DNA of 64,000 nucleotides from Sphaerisporangium cinnabarinum (GTDB lineage Bacteria > Actinomycetota > Actinomycetes > Actinomycetales > Cellulomonadaceae). The notes below the pieces were generated by a model. It was not told the DNA's origin, ran no database searches, and saw nothing but the letters and a program-made list of their open reading frames with translations. Each line of letters begins with the position of its first letter. The first letter of the stretch is position 1. The stretch is from NCBI GenBank assembly GCA_003052455.1, contig QAPD01000042.1, positions 28,993 to 92,992 on the forward strand, given 5' to 3'. Shown here piece by piece: positions 16,965 through 26,969 of the stretch. The position numbers and the translations under genes were made by a program.

Positions 16965-18062
16965 GTGCGGTTCCAGGTACTCGACATCGTGTTCAACCCG
17001 CCCCACCCCGTGACCGGGGAGGCGGTCGCGCCGTCCGACCGGTTGAACCGGGTCGTGGAGACGGCGGTGCTCGCGGAGGAGCTCGGGTTCGACTCGTTCG
17101 CGGTGGGGGAGCGGCACGCGGGCGAGGTGCTGTCGTCGGCACCCACGGTGATCCTCGGCGCGGTCGCGGCGCGGACGTCGCGCATCCTGCTGAGCACGGG
17201 TGTCACCGTGCTGTCGCTGCTCGACCCGATCCGCGTCGCCGAGGACCTCGCGACGGTCGACCAGCTGAGCCGCGGGCGCTTGGAGATCGTCATCGGCAAG
17301 GGCAACGAGGTGCTGCAGTACCCGCTGCTGGGGCTGGACATCGACAAGCAGTACGAGTACCTCCAGGAGAACTACGAGCTGCTGCGCCTGCTGCTGTCGG
17401 AGGAGGACGTCAGCTGGAGCGGGCGGCACCGCCACGCGCTGGAGCACGCGACGACGCTGCCGCGGCCGTTCGCCGGGCCGTTCCGGATCTGGCACGGGTC
17501 GGCGACGTCGCGCTTCGCGGTGGACCTCGCGGCCCGGTACGGGGACCCGATCGTCAGCGCCAACGCGTTGCAGCCGCGCGAGAACTACCAGGTCCTCATC
17601 GACCGCTACCGCGAGCGGTACGCGGCGCACGGGCACGACCCGGCGTACGGGTTCGTCGGGTCGGGCTCGGGCGGGCTGTTCCTCGCCGACACGACGGAGG
17701 AGGCGATCGAGCAGTACCGCCCGATCTACGAGGGCCAGGTCGCGGCGGCGGCACGTCGCGGCTACGGGGCGGACGCCGTCGGGAAGGCACCGAGCTTCCG
17801 GACGGTCGAGGACGCCGTCGAGCGCGGGCCCGCGCTCGTGGGGTCGCCGGAGCGCGTGGCGGAGAAGATCCTCGACTACCACGCCTCGTACCGGCACGAC
17901 CTGCAGTCCGTCTCGGTGAACCACCTGATCCCTGCGGCGCAGCAGGAGGACGTGCTGCGTCGGTTCGCGGAGGAGGTCGTCCCCGTCGTGCGGGCCGAGG
18001 TGAAGACGGACCTCTGGAGCGTGGCCGACGCCCGTCGCGCGGCGGGCTTCACCGCGGCCTGA
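16965..18062 (+). CDS. LLM-class flavin-dependent monooxygenase (fifth of the cluster)
   Basis: A 365-residue luciferase-like protein with GTG at 16965 behind AAGGAGCAG. It opens with FQVLDIVFNPPHP; FDSFAVGERHAGEVLSSAP, ILLSTGVTVLSLLDPIRVAEDLATVDQLSRGRLEIVIGKGNE and WHGSATSRFAVDLAARYGDPIVSAN define the barrel. The GERH and GKGNE motifs set it apart from its four relatives here, so it probably has a different substrate. The 25-bp hairpin upstream may reduce read-through into this gene. A strong terminator-like hairpin follows at 18083. Confidence 0.84.
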   Translation: MRFQVLDIVFNPPHPVTGEAVAPSDRLNRVVETAVLAEELGFDSFAVGERHAGEVLSSAPTVILGAVAARTSRILLSTGVTVLSLLDPIRVAEDLATVDQLSRGRLEIVIGKGNEVLQYPLLGLDIDKQYEYLQENYELLRLLLSEEDVSWSGRHRHALEHATTLPRPFAGPFRIWHGSATSRFAVDLAARYGDPIVSANALQPRENYQVLIDRYRERYAAHGHDPAYGFVGSGSGGLFLADTTEEAIEQYRPIYEGQVAAAARRGYGADAVGKAPSFRTVEDAVERGPALVGSPERVAEKILDYHASYRHDLQSVSVNHLIPAAQQEDVLRRFAEEVVPVVRAEVKTDLWSVADARRAAGFTAA

Positions 18063-18082
18063 GCGAGCCCGCCGGACCGGAG

Positions 18083-18111
18083 GGGCCCGTCTCGCCTGGC
18101 GAGGCGGGCCC
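18083..18111 (+). terminator. Terminator hairpin of the monooxygenase operon
   Basis: Two 14-nt arms (18083-18096, 18098-18111) pair across one base with a single G-T wobble, centred on CTCGCC/GGCGAG. In the RNA the real loop would be wider. Its position 20 nt after the stop codon fits an operon terminator. Confidence 0.7.
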
Positions 18112-18194
18112 TCGCCGTGCTCGTGACGGCCCCGCCGACGGGTCACGACGTCGCGGAGCAGGAAACAACCGTCCGCCTGGCGGGACGGCCGTCT

Positions 18195-18221
18195 CGATAC
18201 TTGACTCACCTGGTCGAGATT
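18195..18221 (+). promoter_or_regulatory. Inverted-repeat element shared with the sulfate-transporter promoter
   Basis: CGATACTTGACTC at 18195-18207 and GTCGAGATT at 18213-18221 form an inverted repeat of half-sites similar to ATCTCGAC. The same two blocks occur at 49938-49973, with 9 nt more between them. A sulfur-responsive regulator site is a reasonable guess. It lies just upstream of the second SAM-type riboswitch. Confidence 0.45.
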
Positions 18222-18235
18222 GTCTTTCCTGCTCC

Positions 18236-18340
18236 CAGGTGACGAGCGTCAGCACGCAGGCCCGGCTCGCTGACCAGCAACCCTTCGACGTGACGGGGTG
18301 CTCCGGGAACGACCTGACCGCGCCGCTCCCGCGGCGCGGT
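18236..18340 (+). promoter_or_regulatory. SAM riboswitch (SAM-I/IV variant type)
   Basis: The closing stem CAGGT/ACCTG (18236-18240, 18312-18316) encloses GACGAGCGTCAGC, GGCCCGGCT, GCTGACCAGCAACCC and GACGGGGTGCTCCGGGAACG. These are the conserved blocks of the SAM-IV / SAM-I-IV group (GTCAGC pairs with GCTGAC; GCAACC and GGGGTGC flank the short stem). A 10-bp hairpin (18317-18340) follows directly. It should tie the peptide-type transporter to SAM supply. The subclass is my reading of the pattern, not a model search. Confidence 0.85.
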
Positions 18341-18455
18341 AAGCACGGCACACCGGTGGGCACCCCCCGCCGCGCCGGCCCTGGGCCCGGCGCGGTCGAC
18401 CACCGGCGCCGGACGACCGCCGGTCCTCAGCCGGCACCGAGGAGAGCAGCACGAC

Positions 18456-20081
18456 ATGATCCCCACACCTCACCGACGCCGGTCCCTGACCGTCGTGGCG
18501 GCGGCCGCCGCGACGGGCCTCCTGCTCGCCGCGTGCGGCGGCGGGTCCGGCACGTCCGACGACGGCGGGTCGCCCAGCCCGTCCGGCGAGCCCGTCGCGG
18601 GCGGCGACCTGACCTTCGCGATCACGGTCGACTCGCACTGCCTCGACCCGCAGCAGGTCGGCAACAACGACGCCATCGCGGCGGCCCGCCAGACCGTCGC
18701 GTCGCTCACGGCGCAGGACCCGGAGACGGGCGAGATCCTGCCGTGGCTCGCGGAGAGCTGGGAGGTGAACGACGACGCGTCGAGCTACACGTTCCACCTG
18801 CGCGACGACGCGACGTACGCCGACGGCACGCCGATCGACGCCGAGTCGGTGAAGACGAACCTCGACGCGATCGTCGCGCTCGGCGCGACGGCGTCGCTCG
18901 GGTCGCAGTACCTCGTCGGCTACGAGGGCACGACCGTCACCGACCCGCAGACCCTCACGGTGGACTTCGCGGCGCCGAGCGCGCAGTTCCTCCAGGCGAC
19001 GTCGACGTTCTCGCTCGGCCTCCTCGCCCCGTCCTCGGCCGACCTGAGCGTCGAGGACCGCTGCGCCGGCAAGTTCGTCGGCTCCGGGCCGTTCTCCGTG
19101 AAGTCCTACACGCAGGACCAGGAGATCGTGCTCGAGAAGGTCGCGGGCTACGCGTGGGGCTCGGAGGCCAACGACCACCAGGGCGAGGCCTACCTCGACA
19201 CGGTGACGTTCAAGGTCATCCCCGAGGCGAGCGTGCGCAGCGGCAGCCTGCAGTCCGGGCAGATCGACGCGACGGCCGCGATCTCGACAGTCGACCTCCC
19301 GCAGTTCGACGGGAACGGGTTCTGGCTCGAGTACCGCGCGAACCCGGGCGTCGTGTTCAACCTCTTCCCCAACGAGTCGAGCCCGCTCGCGGGCGACGAG
19401 GCCGTGCGGACGGCGATCCTGCGGGGTATCGACCGCGAGCAGATCGCGGACACCGTGCTCAGCGAGCAGGACGAGCCGGCCACGAGCGTCCTGTCGCACT
19501 CGACGCCGCTCTACGAGAGCGTCGCGGACGAGCTCGCCTACGACCCCGAGGGCGCGAAGAAGATCCTCGACGACGCAGGCTGGGTCGAGGGCGCCGACGG
19601 CGTGCGCGAGAAGGACGGCCAGAAGCTCTCCACGACCGTGACGTTCTGGCAGGTGCCGGAGCCGCTCGAGCTCGTCCAGCAGCAGCTCGCGCAGATCGGC
19701 GTGGACCTCCAGCTCCAGCACGTGACCGTCGCGGAGTCGCAGGCGATCAAGGAGAGCGGCGACTTCGACTTCGACTACTACAACCTCACGCGCTCCGACC
19801 CGGACGTGCTGCGGACGATCTTCTCGGCGAACGCGCGCAACATCAACCAGCGCGACGCGGAGGAGGTCGACGGCCTGCTCGACGCGTCGGCCGCGGCGAC
19901 CGACCCGGCCGAGCGGCAGGAGCTCGTCACGGAGGCGTCCCGCCTCCTGGTCCAGAAGGGGCACGCGATCCCGGTCTACGAGCTCTCGACGACCATCGCG
20001 GCCGCCGACACGGTCCACGGCCTGACGTTCGAGGCGTCGTCGCGGCTCGACTTCTACGACGCCTGGGTCACCCAGGGCTGA
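18456..20081 (+). CDS. Peptide-type (family 5) ABC transporter substrate-binding lipoprotein
   Basis: A 541-residue lipoprotein with signal and lipobox LLLAAC (Cys27), then a Gly/Ser linker. The mature chain begins GGDLTFAITVDSHCLDPQQVGNNDAI; family-5 marks include LAESWEVNDDASSYTFHLRDDATYADGTPIDAESVKTNLD and VRTAILRGIDREQI. These proteins bind peptides, nickel, opines or glutathione-like compounds. The SAM riboswitch upstream suggests a sulfur-containing cargo such as glutathione, methionine peptides or an organosulfonate (inference). A GAGGAG ribosome-binding site precedes the ATG. Confidence 0.9.
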   Translation: MIPTPHRRRSLTVVAAAAATGLLLAACGGGSGTSDDGGSPSPSGEPVAGGDLTFAITVDSHCLDPQQVGNNDAIAAARQTVASLTAQDPETGEILPWLAESWEVNDDASSYTFHLRDDATYADGTPIDAESVKTNLDAIVALGATASLGSQYLVGYEGTTVTDPQTLTVDFAAPSAQFLQATSTFSLGLLAPSSADLSVEDRCAGKFVGSGPFSVKSYTQDQEIVLEKVAGYAWGSEANDHQGEAYLDTVTFKVIPEASVRSGSLQSGQIDATAAISTVDLPQFDGNGFWLEYRANPGVVFNLFPNESSPLAGDEAVRTAILRGIDREQIADTVLSEQDEPATSVLSHSTPLYESVADELAYDPEGAKKILDDAGWVEGADGVREKDGQKLSTTVTFWQVPEPLELVQQQLAQIGVDLQLQHVTVAESQAIKESGDFDFDYYNLTRSDPDVLRTIFSANARNINQRDAEEVDGLLDASAAATDPAERQELVTEASRLLVQKGHAIPVYELSTTIAAADTVHGLTFEASSRLDFYDAWVTQG

Positions 20082-20090
20082 CCCGCCGGG

Positions 20091-20126
20091 CCCGCCTGCC
20101 CGACGCCGCGGCGTCGGGCAGGCGGG
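20091..20126 (+). terminator. Intra-operon hairpin after the binding-protein gene
   Basis: Arms 20091-20107 and 20110-20126 are perfect 17-nt complements with almost no loop, so about 15 bp would really form. It sits between the binding protein and the first permease. Such hairpins often protect the upstream message or partly stop transcription so that binding protein exceeds permease. Confidence 0.6.
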
Positions 20127-20151
20127 CATCCCCCACGGAAGGAGGCCGACC

Positions 20152-21105
20152 ATGGGCCGGTACGTCCTGCGTCGCGCCGGGCAGGGGCTGTTCGTGCTCT
20201 GGGCGGCGTTCACGATCTCGTTCTTCGTCCTCTACCTGCTGCCCAGCGACCCGGCCGCGCTCATGGCGAGCGGCGGCGGCGAGGCGGACCAGGTGGACCC
20301 CGCGCTGCTCGACGCGCTCCGCGCGCAGTACGGCCTCGACCGGCCCCTGCTCGTGCAGTACGCCGACGCGCTGTGGCACGCGCTGCGGCTCGACTTCGGG
20401 ACGTCGTACGCGTCCGGGGCGCCCGCGACGCAGCTCGTGCTCCAGGCGCTCCCGGAGACGCTGCGGCTCACGGCCGCGGCGCTCGTCCTCGCCGTCGTGG
20501 CGGGCGCCGGCATCGCGATCGCGAGCACGTTCCCGCGCGCGGCCTGGCTGCGCCACGCGCTCGCGTCGCTCCCGCCGCTCGGCGTCGCCCTGCCGCCGTT
20601 CTGGCTGGGCCTGCTGCTCCTGCAGTGGTTCTCCTTCCAGCTCCCGGTGTTCCCCGCGATCGGCAACGAGGGCGCGATCAGCCTCGTGCTGCCGGCGATC
20701 ACGCTCGCCGTCCCGGCGAGCGCCGCGCTCGCCCAGGTGCTCGCGCGGAGCCTGCGCGGGACGCTCGGCGAGCCGTACGTCGAGACGGCGCGTGCCAAGG
20801 GCGCGAGCCGGGCGCGCGTGCACTTCGGCCACGCGCTGCGCAACGCCGCGATCCCCGCCCTGACCGTGCTGGGGGTCGTCGTGGGCGGGCTGCTCGGCGG
20901 CACGGTCGTCACGGAGACGGTGTTCTCGCGCGCCGGCCTGGGACGGCTCACGGTCACGTCGGTGGACGCGCAGGACATCCCCGTGGTGCAGGCGGTCGTC
21001 GTCCTCTCGGCGCTCGTGTTCGTGGTCGTCACGCTCGTGGTCGACCTGCTCTACCCCCTGCTCGACCCCCGGATCGACGCACGACAGAAGGCGGTGGCCG
21101 CATGA
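20152..21105 (+). CDS. ABC transporter permease (DppB-like)
   Basis: A 317-residue membrane protein starting at ATG 20152 after GGAAGGAGG. It begins with the family pattern GRYVLRRAGQGLFVLWAAFTISFFVLYLLPSDPA and has five to six helices. The EAA-type loop near ETARAKGASRARVHFGHALRNA contacts the ATPase. It is one of the two channel subunits for the family-5 binding protein. It overlaps the next gene by 4 nt. Confidence 0.9.
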   Translation: MGRYVLRRAGQGLFVLWAAFTISFFVLYLLPSDPAALMASGGGEADQVDPALLDALRAQYGLDRPLLVQYADALWHALRLDFGTSYASGAPATQLVLQALPETLRLTAAALVLAVVAGAGIAIASTFPRAAWLRHALASLPPLGVALPPFWLGLLLLQWFSFQLPVFPAIGNEGAISLVLPAITLAVPASAALAQVLARSLRGTLGEPYVETARAKGASRARVHFGHALRNAAIPALTVLGVVVGGLLGGTVVTETVFSRAGLGRLTVTSVDAQDIPVVQAVVVLSALVFVVVTLVVDLLYPLLDPRIDARQKAVAA

Positions 21106-22148
21106 GCACCAGGCCGGGAGTGCGCATCGTGCTCCGGGACGAGGCCCGGGTCGCGGACCGTGCCGCGGCGGCGGACGCCCCGCCGTCGGGCGCGCTCGCC
21201 CCCGACGCCCCGCCCGCCGACGCGCCCGCGGGGCGCACGCCCGCGGAGATCGAGGTCGAGGACCGCGAGGACGCGCGCGCGATCCTCCGGCACGGCCGCG
21301 TGCGGACCCGGGGCACGGCGGGCCGGTGGCGACGCGGGGCGCGGTACGCCGTGCGGCGTCCCGGGCTGGTCGTCGCGGTGCTCGTCGTGCTGCTCGTCAC
21401 GGCGTGGGCCGTCGTCCCGCAGCTCTTCACGGCGTACGACCCGCTGACGGGCGTGCCCGCCGACCGGCTGCAGCCGCCGTCGGGCGCGCACCTGTTCGGC
21501 ACCGACCACCTGGGACGCGACGTGTACGCGCGGGTCGTCCACGGCGCGTCGGCCTCGCTCGGTGCGACCGTCATCGCGGTCGCGGTCGGGCTCGTCGCCG
21601 GGTCGCTGCTCGGCCTGCTCGCGGGGTTCGTGCGCGGGTGGGTGGACGACGTCGTCGGCCGGTTCGTCGACGTGCTGCTCGCGATCCCCAGCATCCTGCT
21701 CTCGCTCGCGATCATCACGGCGCTCGGGTTCGGGACGGTCAAGGTCGCGATCGCCGTCGGCATCACGAGCGTCGCGACGTTCGCGCGCGTCATGCGGGCC
21801 GAGGTCCTGCGGACCTCGACGTCGGTGTACGTCGAGGCGGCCCGCGCGTCGGGCGTGCGCTGGTACGGCGTGCTGGGGCGCCACGTGCTGCCCAACTCGA
21901 CGGGACCGGTGCTCGCGCTCGTCGCGCTCGAGCTCGGGACCGCGGTGCTCGCGATCTCGGCCCTGAGCTTCCTCGGCTACGGGACGCCGCCGCCCGCGCC
22001 CGAGTGGGGGTCGCTCGTCTCGGGCGGGCGCGACTACCTGGCCACCGCGTGGTGGCTCACGACCATGCCGGGCCTCGTGATCGTCGCCGTCGTGCTGTCG
22101 GCGAACCGCGTCGCGCGGGCCCTGGAACGCACCGGAGGGGACGCATGA
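21102..22148 (+). CDS. ABC transporter permease (DppC-like)
   Basis: A 348-residue second channel subunit. The first ~80 residues are cytoplasmic, Ala/Pro/Asp-rich and longer than usual. The core has the DppC pattern: RLQPPSGAHLFGTDHLGRDVYARVVHGASASLGATV, then VEAARASGVRWYGVLGRHVLPNS (EAA loop) and ALSFLGYGTPPPAPEWGSLVSGGRDYL. It starts at the ATGA overlap with the previous gene and overlaps the ATPase gene in the same way, so the three are translationally coupled. Confidence 0.9.
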   Translation: MSTRPGVRIVLRDEARVADRAAAADAPPSGALAPDAPPADAPAGRTPAEIEVEDREDARAILRHGRVRTRGTAGRWRRGARYAVRRPGLVVAVLVVLLVTAWAVVPQLFTAYDPLTGVPADRLQPPSGAHLFGTDHLGRDVYARVVHGASASLGATVIAVAVGLVAGSLLGLLAGFVRGWVDDVVGRFVDVLLAIPSILLSLAIITALGFGTVKVAIAVGITSVATFARVMRAEVLRTSTSVYVEAARASGVRWYGVLGRHVLPNSTGPVLALVALELGTAVLAISALSFLGYGTPPPAPEWGSLVSGGRDYLATAWWLTTMPGLVIVAVVLSANRVARALERTGGDA

Positions 22149-23935
22149 CCGTCACGACGCCGACCACCCAGGAGCGTCCCGGCCCGACGTCGGGCGAGGC
22201 GCCCGCGCTCGAGATCCGCGGTCTGGAGGTCGCCTACCGCACGCGCGACGGCGGCTCGTACGCCGCCGTCCGCGGCGTCGACCTCACGGTCGGGGCGGGC
22301 GAGGTCGTCGCGCTCGTGGGCGAGTCCGGGTCGGGCAAGAGCACGACGGCGCACGCGGCCCTGCACCTGCTCGCGCGCGGGGGCGAGGTGACGGCAGGGA
22401 CCATCCGCCTCGGCGGCCGCGACGTCGGGCGGCTCTCCGAGAAGGAGTGGCAGCAGGTGCGGGGCCGCGACGTCGGGCTCGTGCCGCAGGACCCGACGGT
22501 GTCGCTCAACCCCGTCACGCGCGTGGGCGACCAGGTCGCGGAGGTGCTCGTCATCCACGGGCTCGCGCGGCGCAAGGAGGCGCGCGAGCGCGCGGTCGAG
22601 CTGCTGCGCCAGGCCGGGATCGACGACCCGGAGGCCCGCGCGCGGCAGTACCCGTCGCAGCTCTCCGGCGGGATGCGCCAGCGCGTGCTCATCGCGATCG
22701 CCGTCGCGGCGCGGCCGCGCCTCGTCGTCGCGGACGAGCCCACGAGCGCGCTCGACGTGACGGTCCAGCGCCGTATCCTCGACCACCTCGACGGCCTCGT
22801 GCGCGACCTCGGCACCGCGGTCCTGCTCATCACGCACGACCTCGGCGTCGCGGCGGACCGCGCCGACCGCATCGTCGTCCTGGAGCACGGGGTCGTCGTC
22901 GAGGAGGGCACCGCCGAGCAGGTGCTGCACGACCCGCGCCACCCCTACACCCAGCAGCTCATCGCGGCGGCGCCGAGCCTCGCGAGCTCGCGCCTCGTCG
23001 CGGGCAGCACCCCGGGGACGGCGCCGGGCGACGGCGTCGTCCCGCGCGCCGACGCGAGCCGCGCCGCGGTCGCGAGCCGCGCTGACGGTCAGGGGACCGC
23101 GGTGCCCGACGGCGCCGGCCCGGGCACCGCGGGTGCGCCCGTCCTCGCGGTGCGGGACCTGCGCAAGGAGTTCACGCTGCCGCGCGGGGCGGCGCACCGG
23201 ACGCTCGTCGCGGTGGACGGCGTGAGCCTCGCGGTCGGGCGCGGCGAGACGTACGCGCTCGTGGGGGAGTCCGGGTCGGGCAAGAGCACGACGGCGCGCC
23301 TCGCCCTCCGGCTCGAGCGGCCCACCGCGGGCACGGTGGAGCTCGCCGGAGAGGACATCACGACGGCGCGCGGCGAGCGGCTGCGGTCGCTGCGCCGCGG
23401 CTTCCAGGTGGTCTACCAGTCCCCGTACGCGTCGCTCGACCCGCGGTTCACCGTCGAGCAGATCGTCACCGAGCCGCTCCGGGCGTACCGGGTCGGGTCG
23501 CCGTCCGAGCGGGCGGACCGGGCGCGTGCGCTCGTCGAGGACGTCGCGCTCCCGCCCGACGTGCTCCGCCGGGGACCGCGCGAGCTCTCGGGCGGGCAGC
23601 GCCAGCGCGTCGCCATCGCGCGGGCGCTCGCCCTGAACCCGGCGCTCGTCGTGCTCGACGAGCCCGTCTCGGCGCTCGACGTGTCCGTGCAGGCGCAGAT
23701 CCTCGATCTGCTCGTGCGGCTGCAGGCCGAGCACGGGCTCGCGTACCTGTTCATCTCGCACGACCTCGCCGTCGTGCGGCAGGTGTCCGACCACGTCGGC
23801 GTCATGCACCGAGGCCGCGTCGTCGAGCAGGGCGACGCCGAGCAGATCCTGCTCGACCCGCAGGAGGAGTACACGCGTGAGCTCGTCGCGGCCATCCCCG
23901 GCCGCCGCGCGCTCCAGGAGCGCACCGCGAGATAG
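22145..23935 (+). CDS. Fused double ABC ATPase (DppD-DppF-like)
   Basis: A 596-residue protein carrying two complete nucleotide-binding domains. The first (about residues 20-280) has [32 protein letters not shown] and ITHDLGV. The second (about 320-590) has [32 protein letters not shown] and ISHDLAV. The domains are joined by a ~50-residue Ala/Gly/Asp-rich linker. In most peptide importers these are two proteins; single-chain fusions are also known. Each half keeps its own catalytic Glu after Walker B. The last codons lie inside a long terminator palindrome. Confidence 0.92.
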   Translation: MTVTTPTTQERPGPTSGEAPALEIRGLEVAYRTRDGGSYAAVRGVDLTVGAGEVVALVGESGSGKSTTAHAALHLLARGGEVTAGTIRLGGRDVGRLSEKEWQQVRGRDVGLVPQDPTVSLNPVTRVGDQVAEVLVIHGLARRKEARERAVELLRQAGIDDPEARARQYPSQLSGGMRQRVLIAIAVAARPRLVVADEPTSALDVTVQRRILDHLDGLVRDLGTAVLLITHDLGVAADRADRIVVLEHGVVVEEGTAEQVLHDPRHPYTQQLIAAAPSLASSRLVAGSTPGTAPGDGVVPRADASRAAVASRADGQGTAVPDGAGPGTAGAPVLAVRDLRKEFTLPRGAAHRTLVAVDGVSLAVGRGETYALVGESGSGKSTTARLALRLERPTAGTVELAGEDITTARGERLRSLRRGFQVVYQSPYASLDPRFTVEQIVTEPLRAYRVGSPSERADRARALVEDVALPPDVLRRGPRELSGGQRQRVAIARALALNPALVVLDEPVSALDVSVQAQILDLLVRLQAEHGLAYLFISHDLAVVRQVSDHVGVMHRGRVVEQGDAEQILLDPQEEYTRELVAAIPGRRALQERTAR

Positions 23936-23999
23936 AACGGCCCGTCGCGAGGTAGCACACGACGTGCTCTACCTCGCGACGGGCCGTTCTACCTCGCGG
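23925..23999. terminator. Long bidirectional terminator palindrome
   Basis: Arms 23925-23955 and 23969-23999 are 31 nt with one mismatch (23 perfect pairs from 23933), around a 13-nt loop. The left arm includes the last two codons and the TAG stop of the double-ATPase gene. It lies between that gene and the convergent dps gene, so it can end both transcripts. CGCGAGGTAG or a one-base variant occurs four times in it, twice on each strand. Confidence 0.8.
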
Positions 24000-24011
24000 G
24001 GGCGGGCCGGG

Positions 24012-24497
24012 TCAGGCCTCGCGGTTCTCCGAGGACAGGAACCAGGCCTGCTTCTCCAGGTCCGCGATGATCTCGTGCAGGATGTCGGCGCTCGTCGGGT
24101 CCTCGGCGTCGACGTCGTCGTGCACGGCGCGGACGACCTCGACCGTCTGCGCGATGCGCTCGACGACCGCGTCGACCGTGTCGCCGACCGACACGAGGCC
24201 CGCCGGGTACGGCGAGAGGTCCGTCGTCGTGGCGACCGTCTCGGTGCGGCCGTCGGGCACGACCTGGAGCGCGCGCATGCGCTCGGCGACGGTGTCGCTG
24301 TGCTCGCGCGCGGCGTCCACGACGTCGTCGAGCTGGAGGTGCAGGTCGCGGAACCCGCGGCCCGTGACGTTCCAGTGGGCCTGCTTGCCCTGGACGTGCA
24401 GGTCGACGAGCGCGACGAGCACGCGCTGCAGGTGGGCGCGGAGCTTCTCCGACGCCTCGAAGCGGGCCGTCGTGCGGTGGATGGTGGGTGCGGACAT
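24012..24497 (-). CDS. dps: Dps-family DNA-binding ferritin-like protein
   Basis: A 161-residue ferritin-like protein, normal Dps length. [36 protein letters not shown] contains the inter-subunit ferroxidase ligands (His in AHWN, then Asp and His/Glu in the second helix). Dps forms 12-mers that oxidise Fe(II) with H2O2 and can coat DNA under starvation or oxidative stress. I chose the ATG at 24497 because GAGGAG precedes it and conserved sequence starts just after it; a start 24 codons upstream has no such support. Confidence 0.9.
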   Translation of the reverse strand: MSAPTIHRTTARFEASEKLRAHLQRVLVALVDLHVQGKQAHWNVTGRGFRDLHLQLDDVVDAAREHSDTVAERMRALQVVPDGRTETVATTTDLSPYPAGLVSVGDTVDAVVERIAQTVEVVRAVHDDVDAEDPTSADILHEIIADLEKQAWFLSSENREA

Positions 24498-24563
24498 GGT
24501 GCTCCTCGCTCTCTCGGGGGTCGCCCGGAATCGTGCGGCGGTCACCCGGCTTCCGTCGGTGCC

Positions 24564-24587
24564 GTTCACTTGAACGATTCCAGACTA
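24564..24587 (-). promoter_or_regulatory. Probable dps promoter with a small inverted repeat
   Basis: On the minus strand a TAGTCT -10-like box lies at 24587-24582. The near-palindrome GTTCACTTGAAC (24564-24575) covers the predicted start point. Such placement suits a repressor site for a stress- or metal-responsive regulator. No clear -35 box is seen. Confidence 0.35.
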
Positions 24588-24746
24588 GGTCGCATTCCGC
24601 GCGCTCGCCAGCAAGGAGAGGCGTGCCTGACCTGCGGCGGGGCTCGTCGCGCGCCGAGCCGCGGCACGACGCGTCACGTCCTCTCGCCAGGTGAGAGGAC
24701 GGCGTCCGCCCTTGCCCCGGGCGGCGCGCGGTGGTCCGCTGGGCCC

Positions 24747-26319
<1,573 letters not shown>

Positions 26320-26344
26320 CGGACCACCCGTGAGGGGCGGCACG

Positions 26345-26399
26345 GGACGGGCGAGGGGCCCGACGGCGGGACGACCGCCGTCGGGCCCCTCGCCCGTCC
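26345..26399. terminator. Perfect 25-bp bidirectional terminator
   Basis: Arms 26345-26369 and 26375-26399 are exact reverse complements with a 5-nt loop. It lies between two convergent genes (stop codons at 26319 and 26406) and is well placed to end both transcripts. Confidence 0.85.
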
Positions 26400-26405
26400 G
26401 CGCCC

Positions 26406-26969
26406 TCAGAGCGCGGAGTGGTCGCCGATCCGGTGGTAGGTGCGGTCGTGGTAGACGAGCGGCGACGCCGCCGCCCCCCGCGGCGCCCCGGGCGCGGCGC
26501 CGACGCTCGACGCGAGCGCGCGCAGCGAGACGAGGTAGGAGTCGCCCACCGGGGTGCGCTGGACGACCCGCCCGCGCACCCACGACAGCGCGCCGTCGAT
26601 CACGGGCTCGCCCGTCGGCAGGCGCGACCAGCCGCCGTCCGCGAACCGGTCGATGCCGCTCGTCGCGAACCGGGCCGAGACATCGTCCTGGTGGTCGGCG
26701 AGGAAGCTCACGGTCAGCGTGCGCGCCGTCGAGACCGCGGGCCACGACGACGACGTGGACGCGAGCGAGAACGCGAGCAGCGGGGGCGCGGCCGAGACGG
26801 AGATGACGGACGTCGCGGTGAAGCCGACGAGGCGGTCGCCGTGCTCGAGCGCGACGACGGCGACGCCCGCGGGGTGGCCGCGGAACACGGCCTTGTACTC
26901 GTCGGGGGAGAGCTGGGGCTCGTCCTGCTCGGCCAGGAGGGCCTCCAGGTGGGTGAGCTCGGCGGTCAT
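26406..26969 (-). CDS. Flavin reductase-like (FMN-binding split barrel) protein
   Basis: A 187-residue protein of the flavin reductase-like domain family. After a short helix, YKAVFRGHPAGVAVVALEHGDRLVGFTATSVISVSAAPPLLAFSLASTSSSW is the classic block (FxxxPAGVxVV, GFTATSxxSVSxxPPL). It should bind FMN and reduce it with NAD(P)H for two-component monooxygenases, as HpaC or NtaB do. It overlaps the upstream NADPH:FMN reductase by 4 nt, and both follow a SAM-type riboswitch, so it is tied to the sulfur monooxygenases by regulation though encoded 8 kb away. Confidence 0.87.
   Translation of the reverse strand: MTAELTHLEALLAEQDEPQLSPDEYKAVFRGHPAGVAVVALEHGDRLVGFTATSVISVSAAPPLLAFSLASTSSSWPAVSTARTLTVSFLADHQDDVSARFATSGIDRFADGGWSRLPTGEPVIDGALSWVRGRVVQRTPVGDSYLVSLRALASSVGAAPGAPRGAAASPLVYHDRTYHRIGDHSAL

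Noticed and set aside
18201..18229. TTGACT at 18201 as the -35 of a plus-strand promoter
   Set aside because: The matching -10 position reads CTTTCC/TTTCCT, which is poor; the same block at 49944 also lacks a plus-strand -10. An operator role fits better.
24590..24746. Possible fourth SAM-type riboswitch before the aldo/keto reductase (GCTCGCCAGCAAGG looked similar)
   Set aside because: The GCAACC and GGGGTGC blocks and the enclosing stem are missing.
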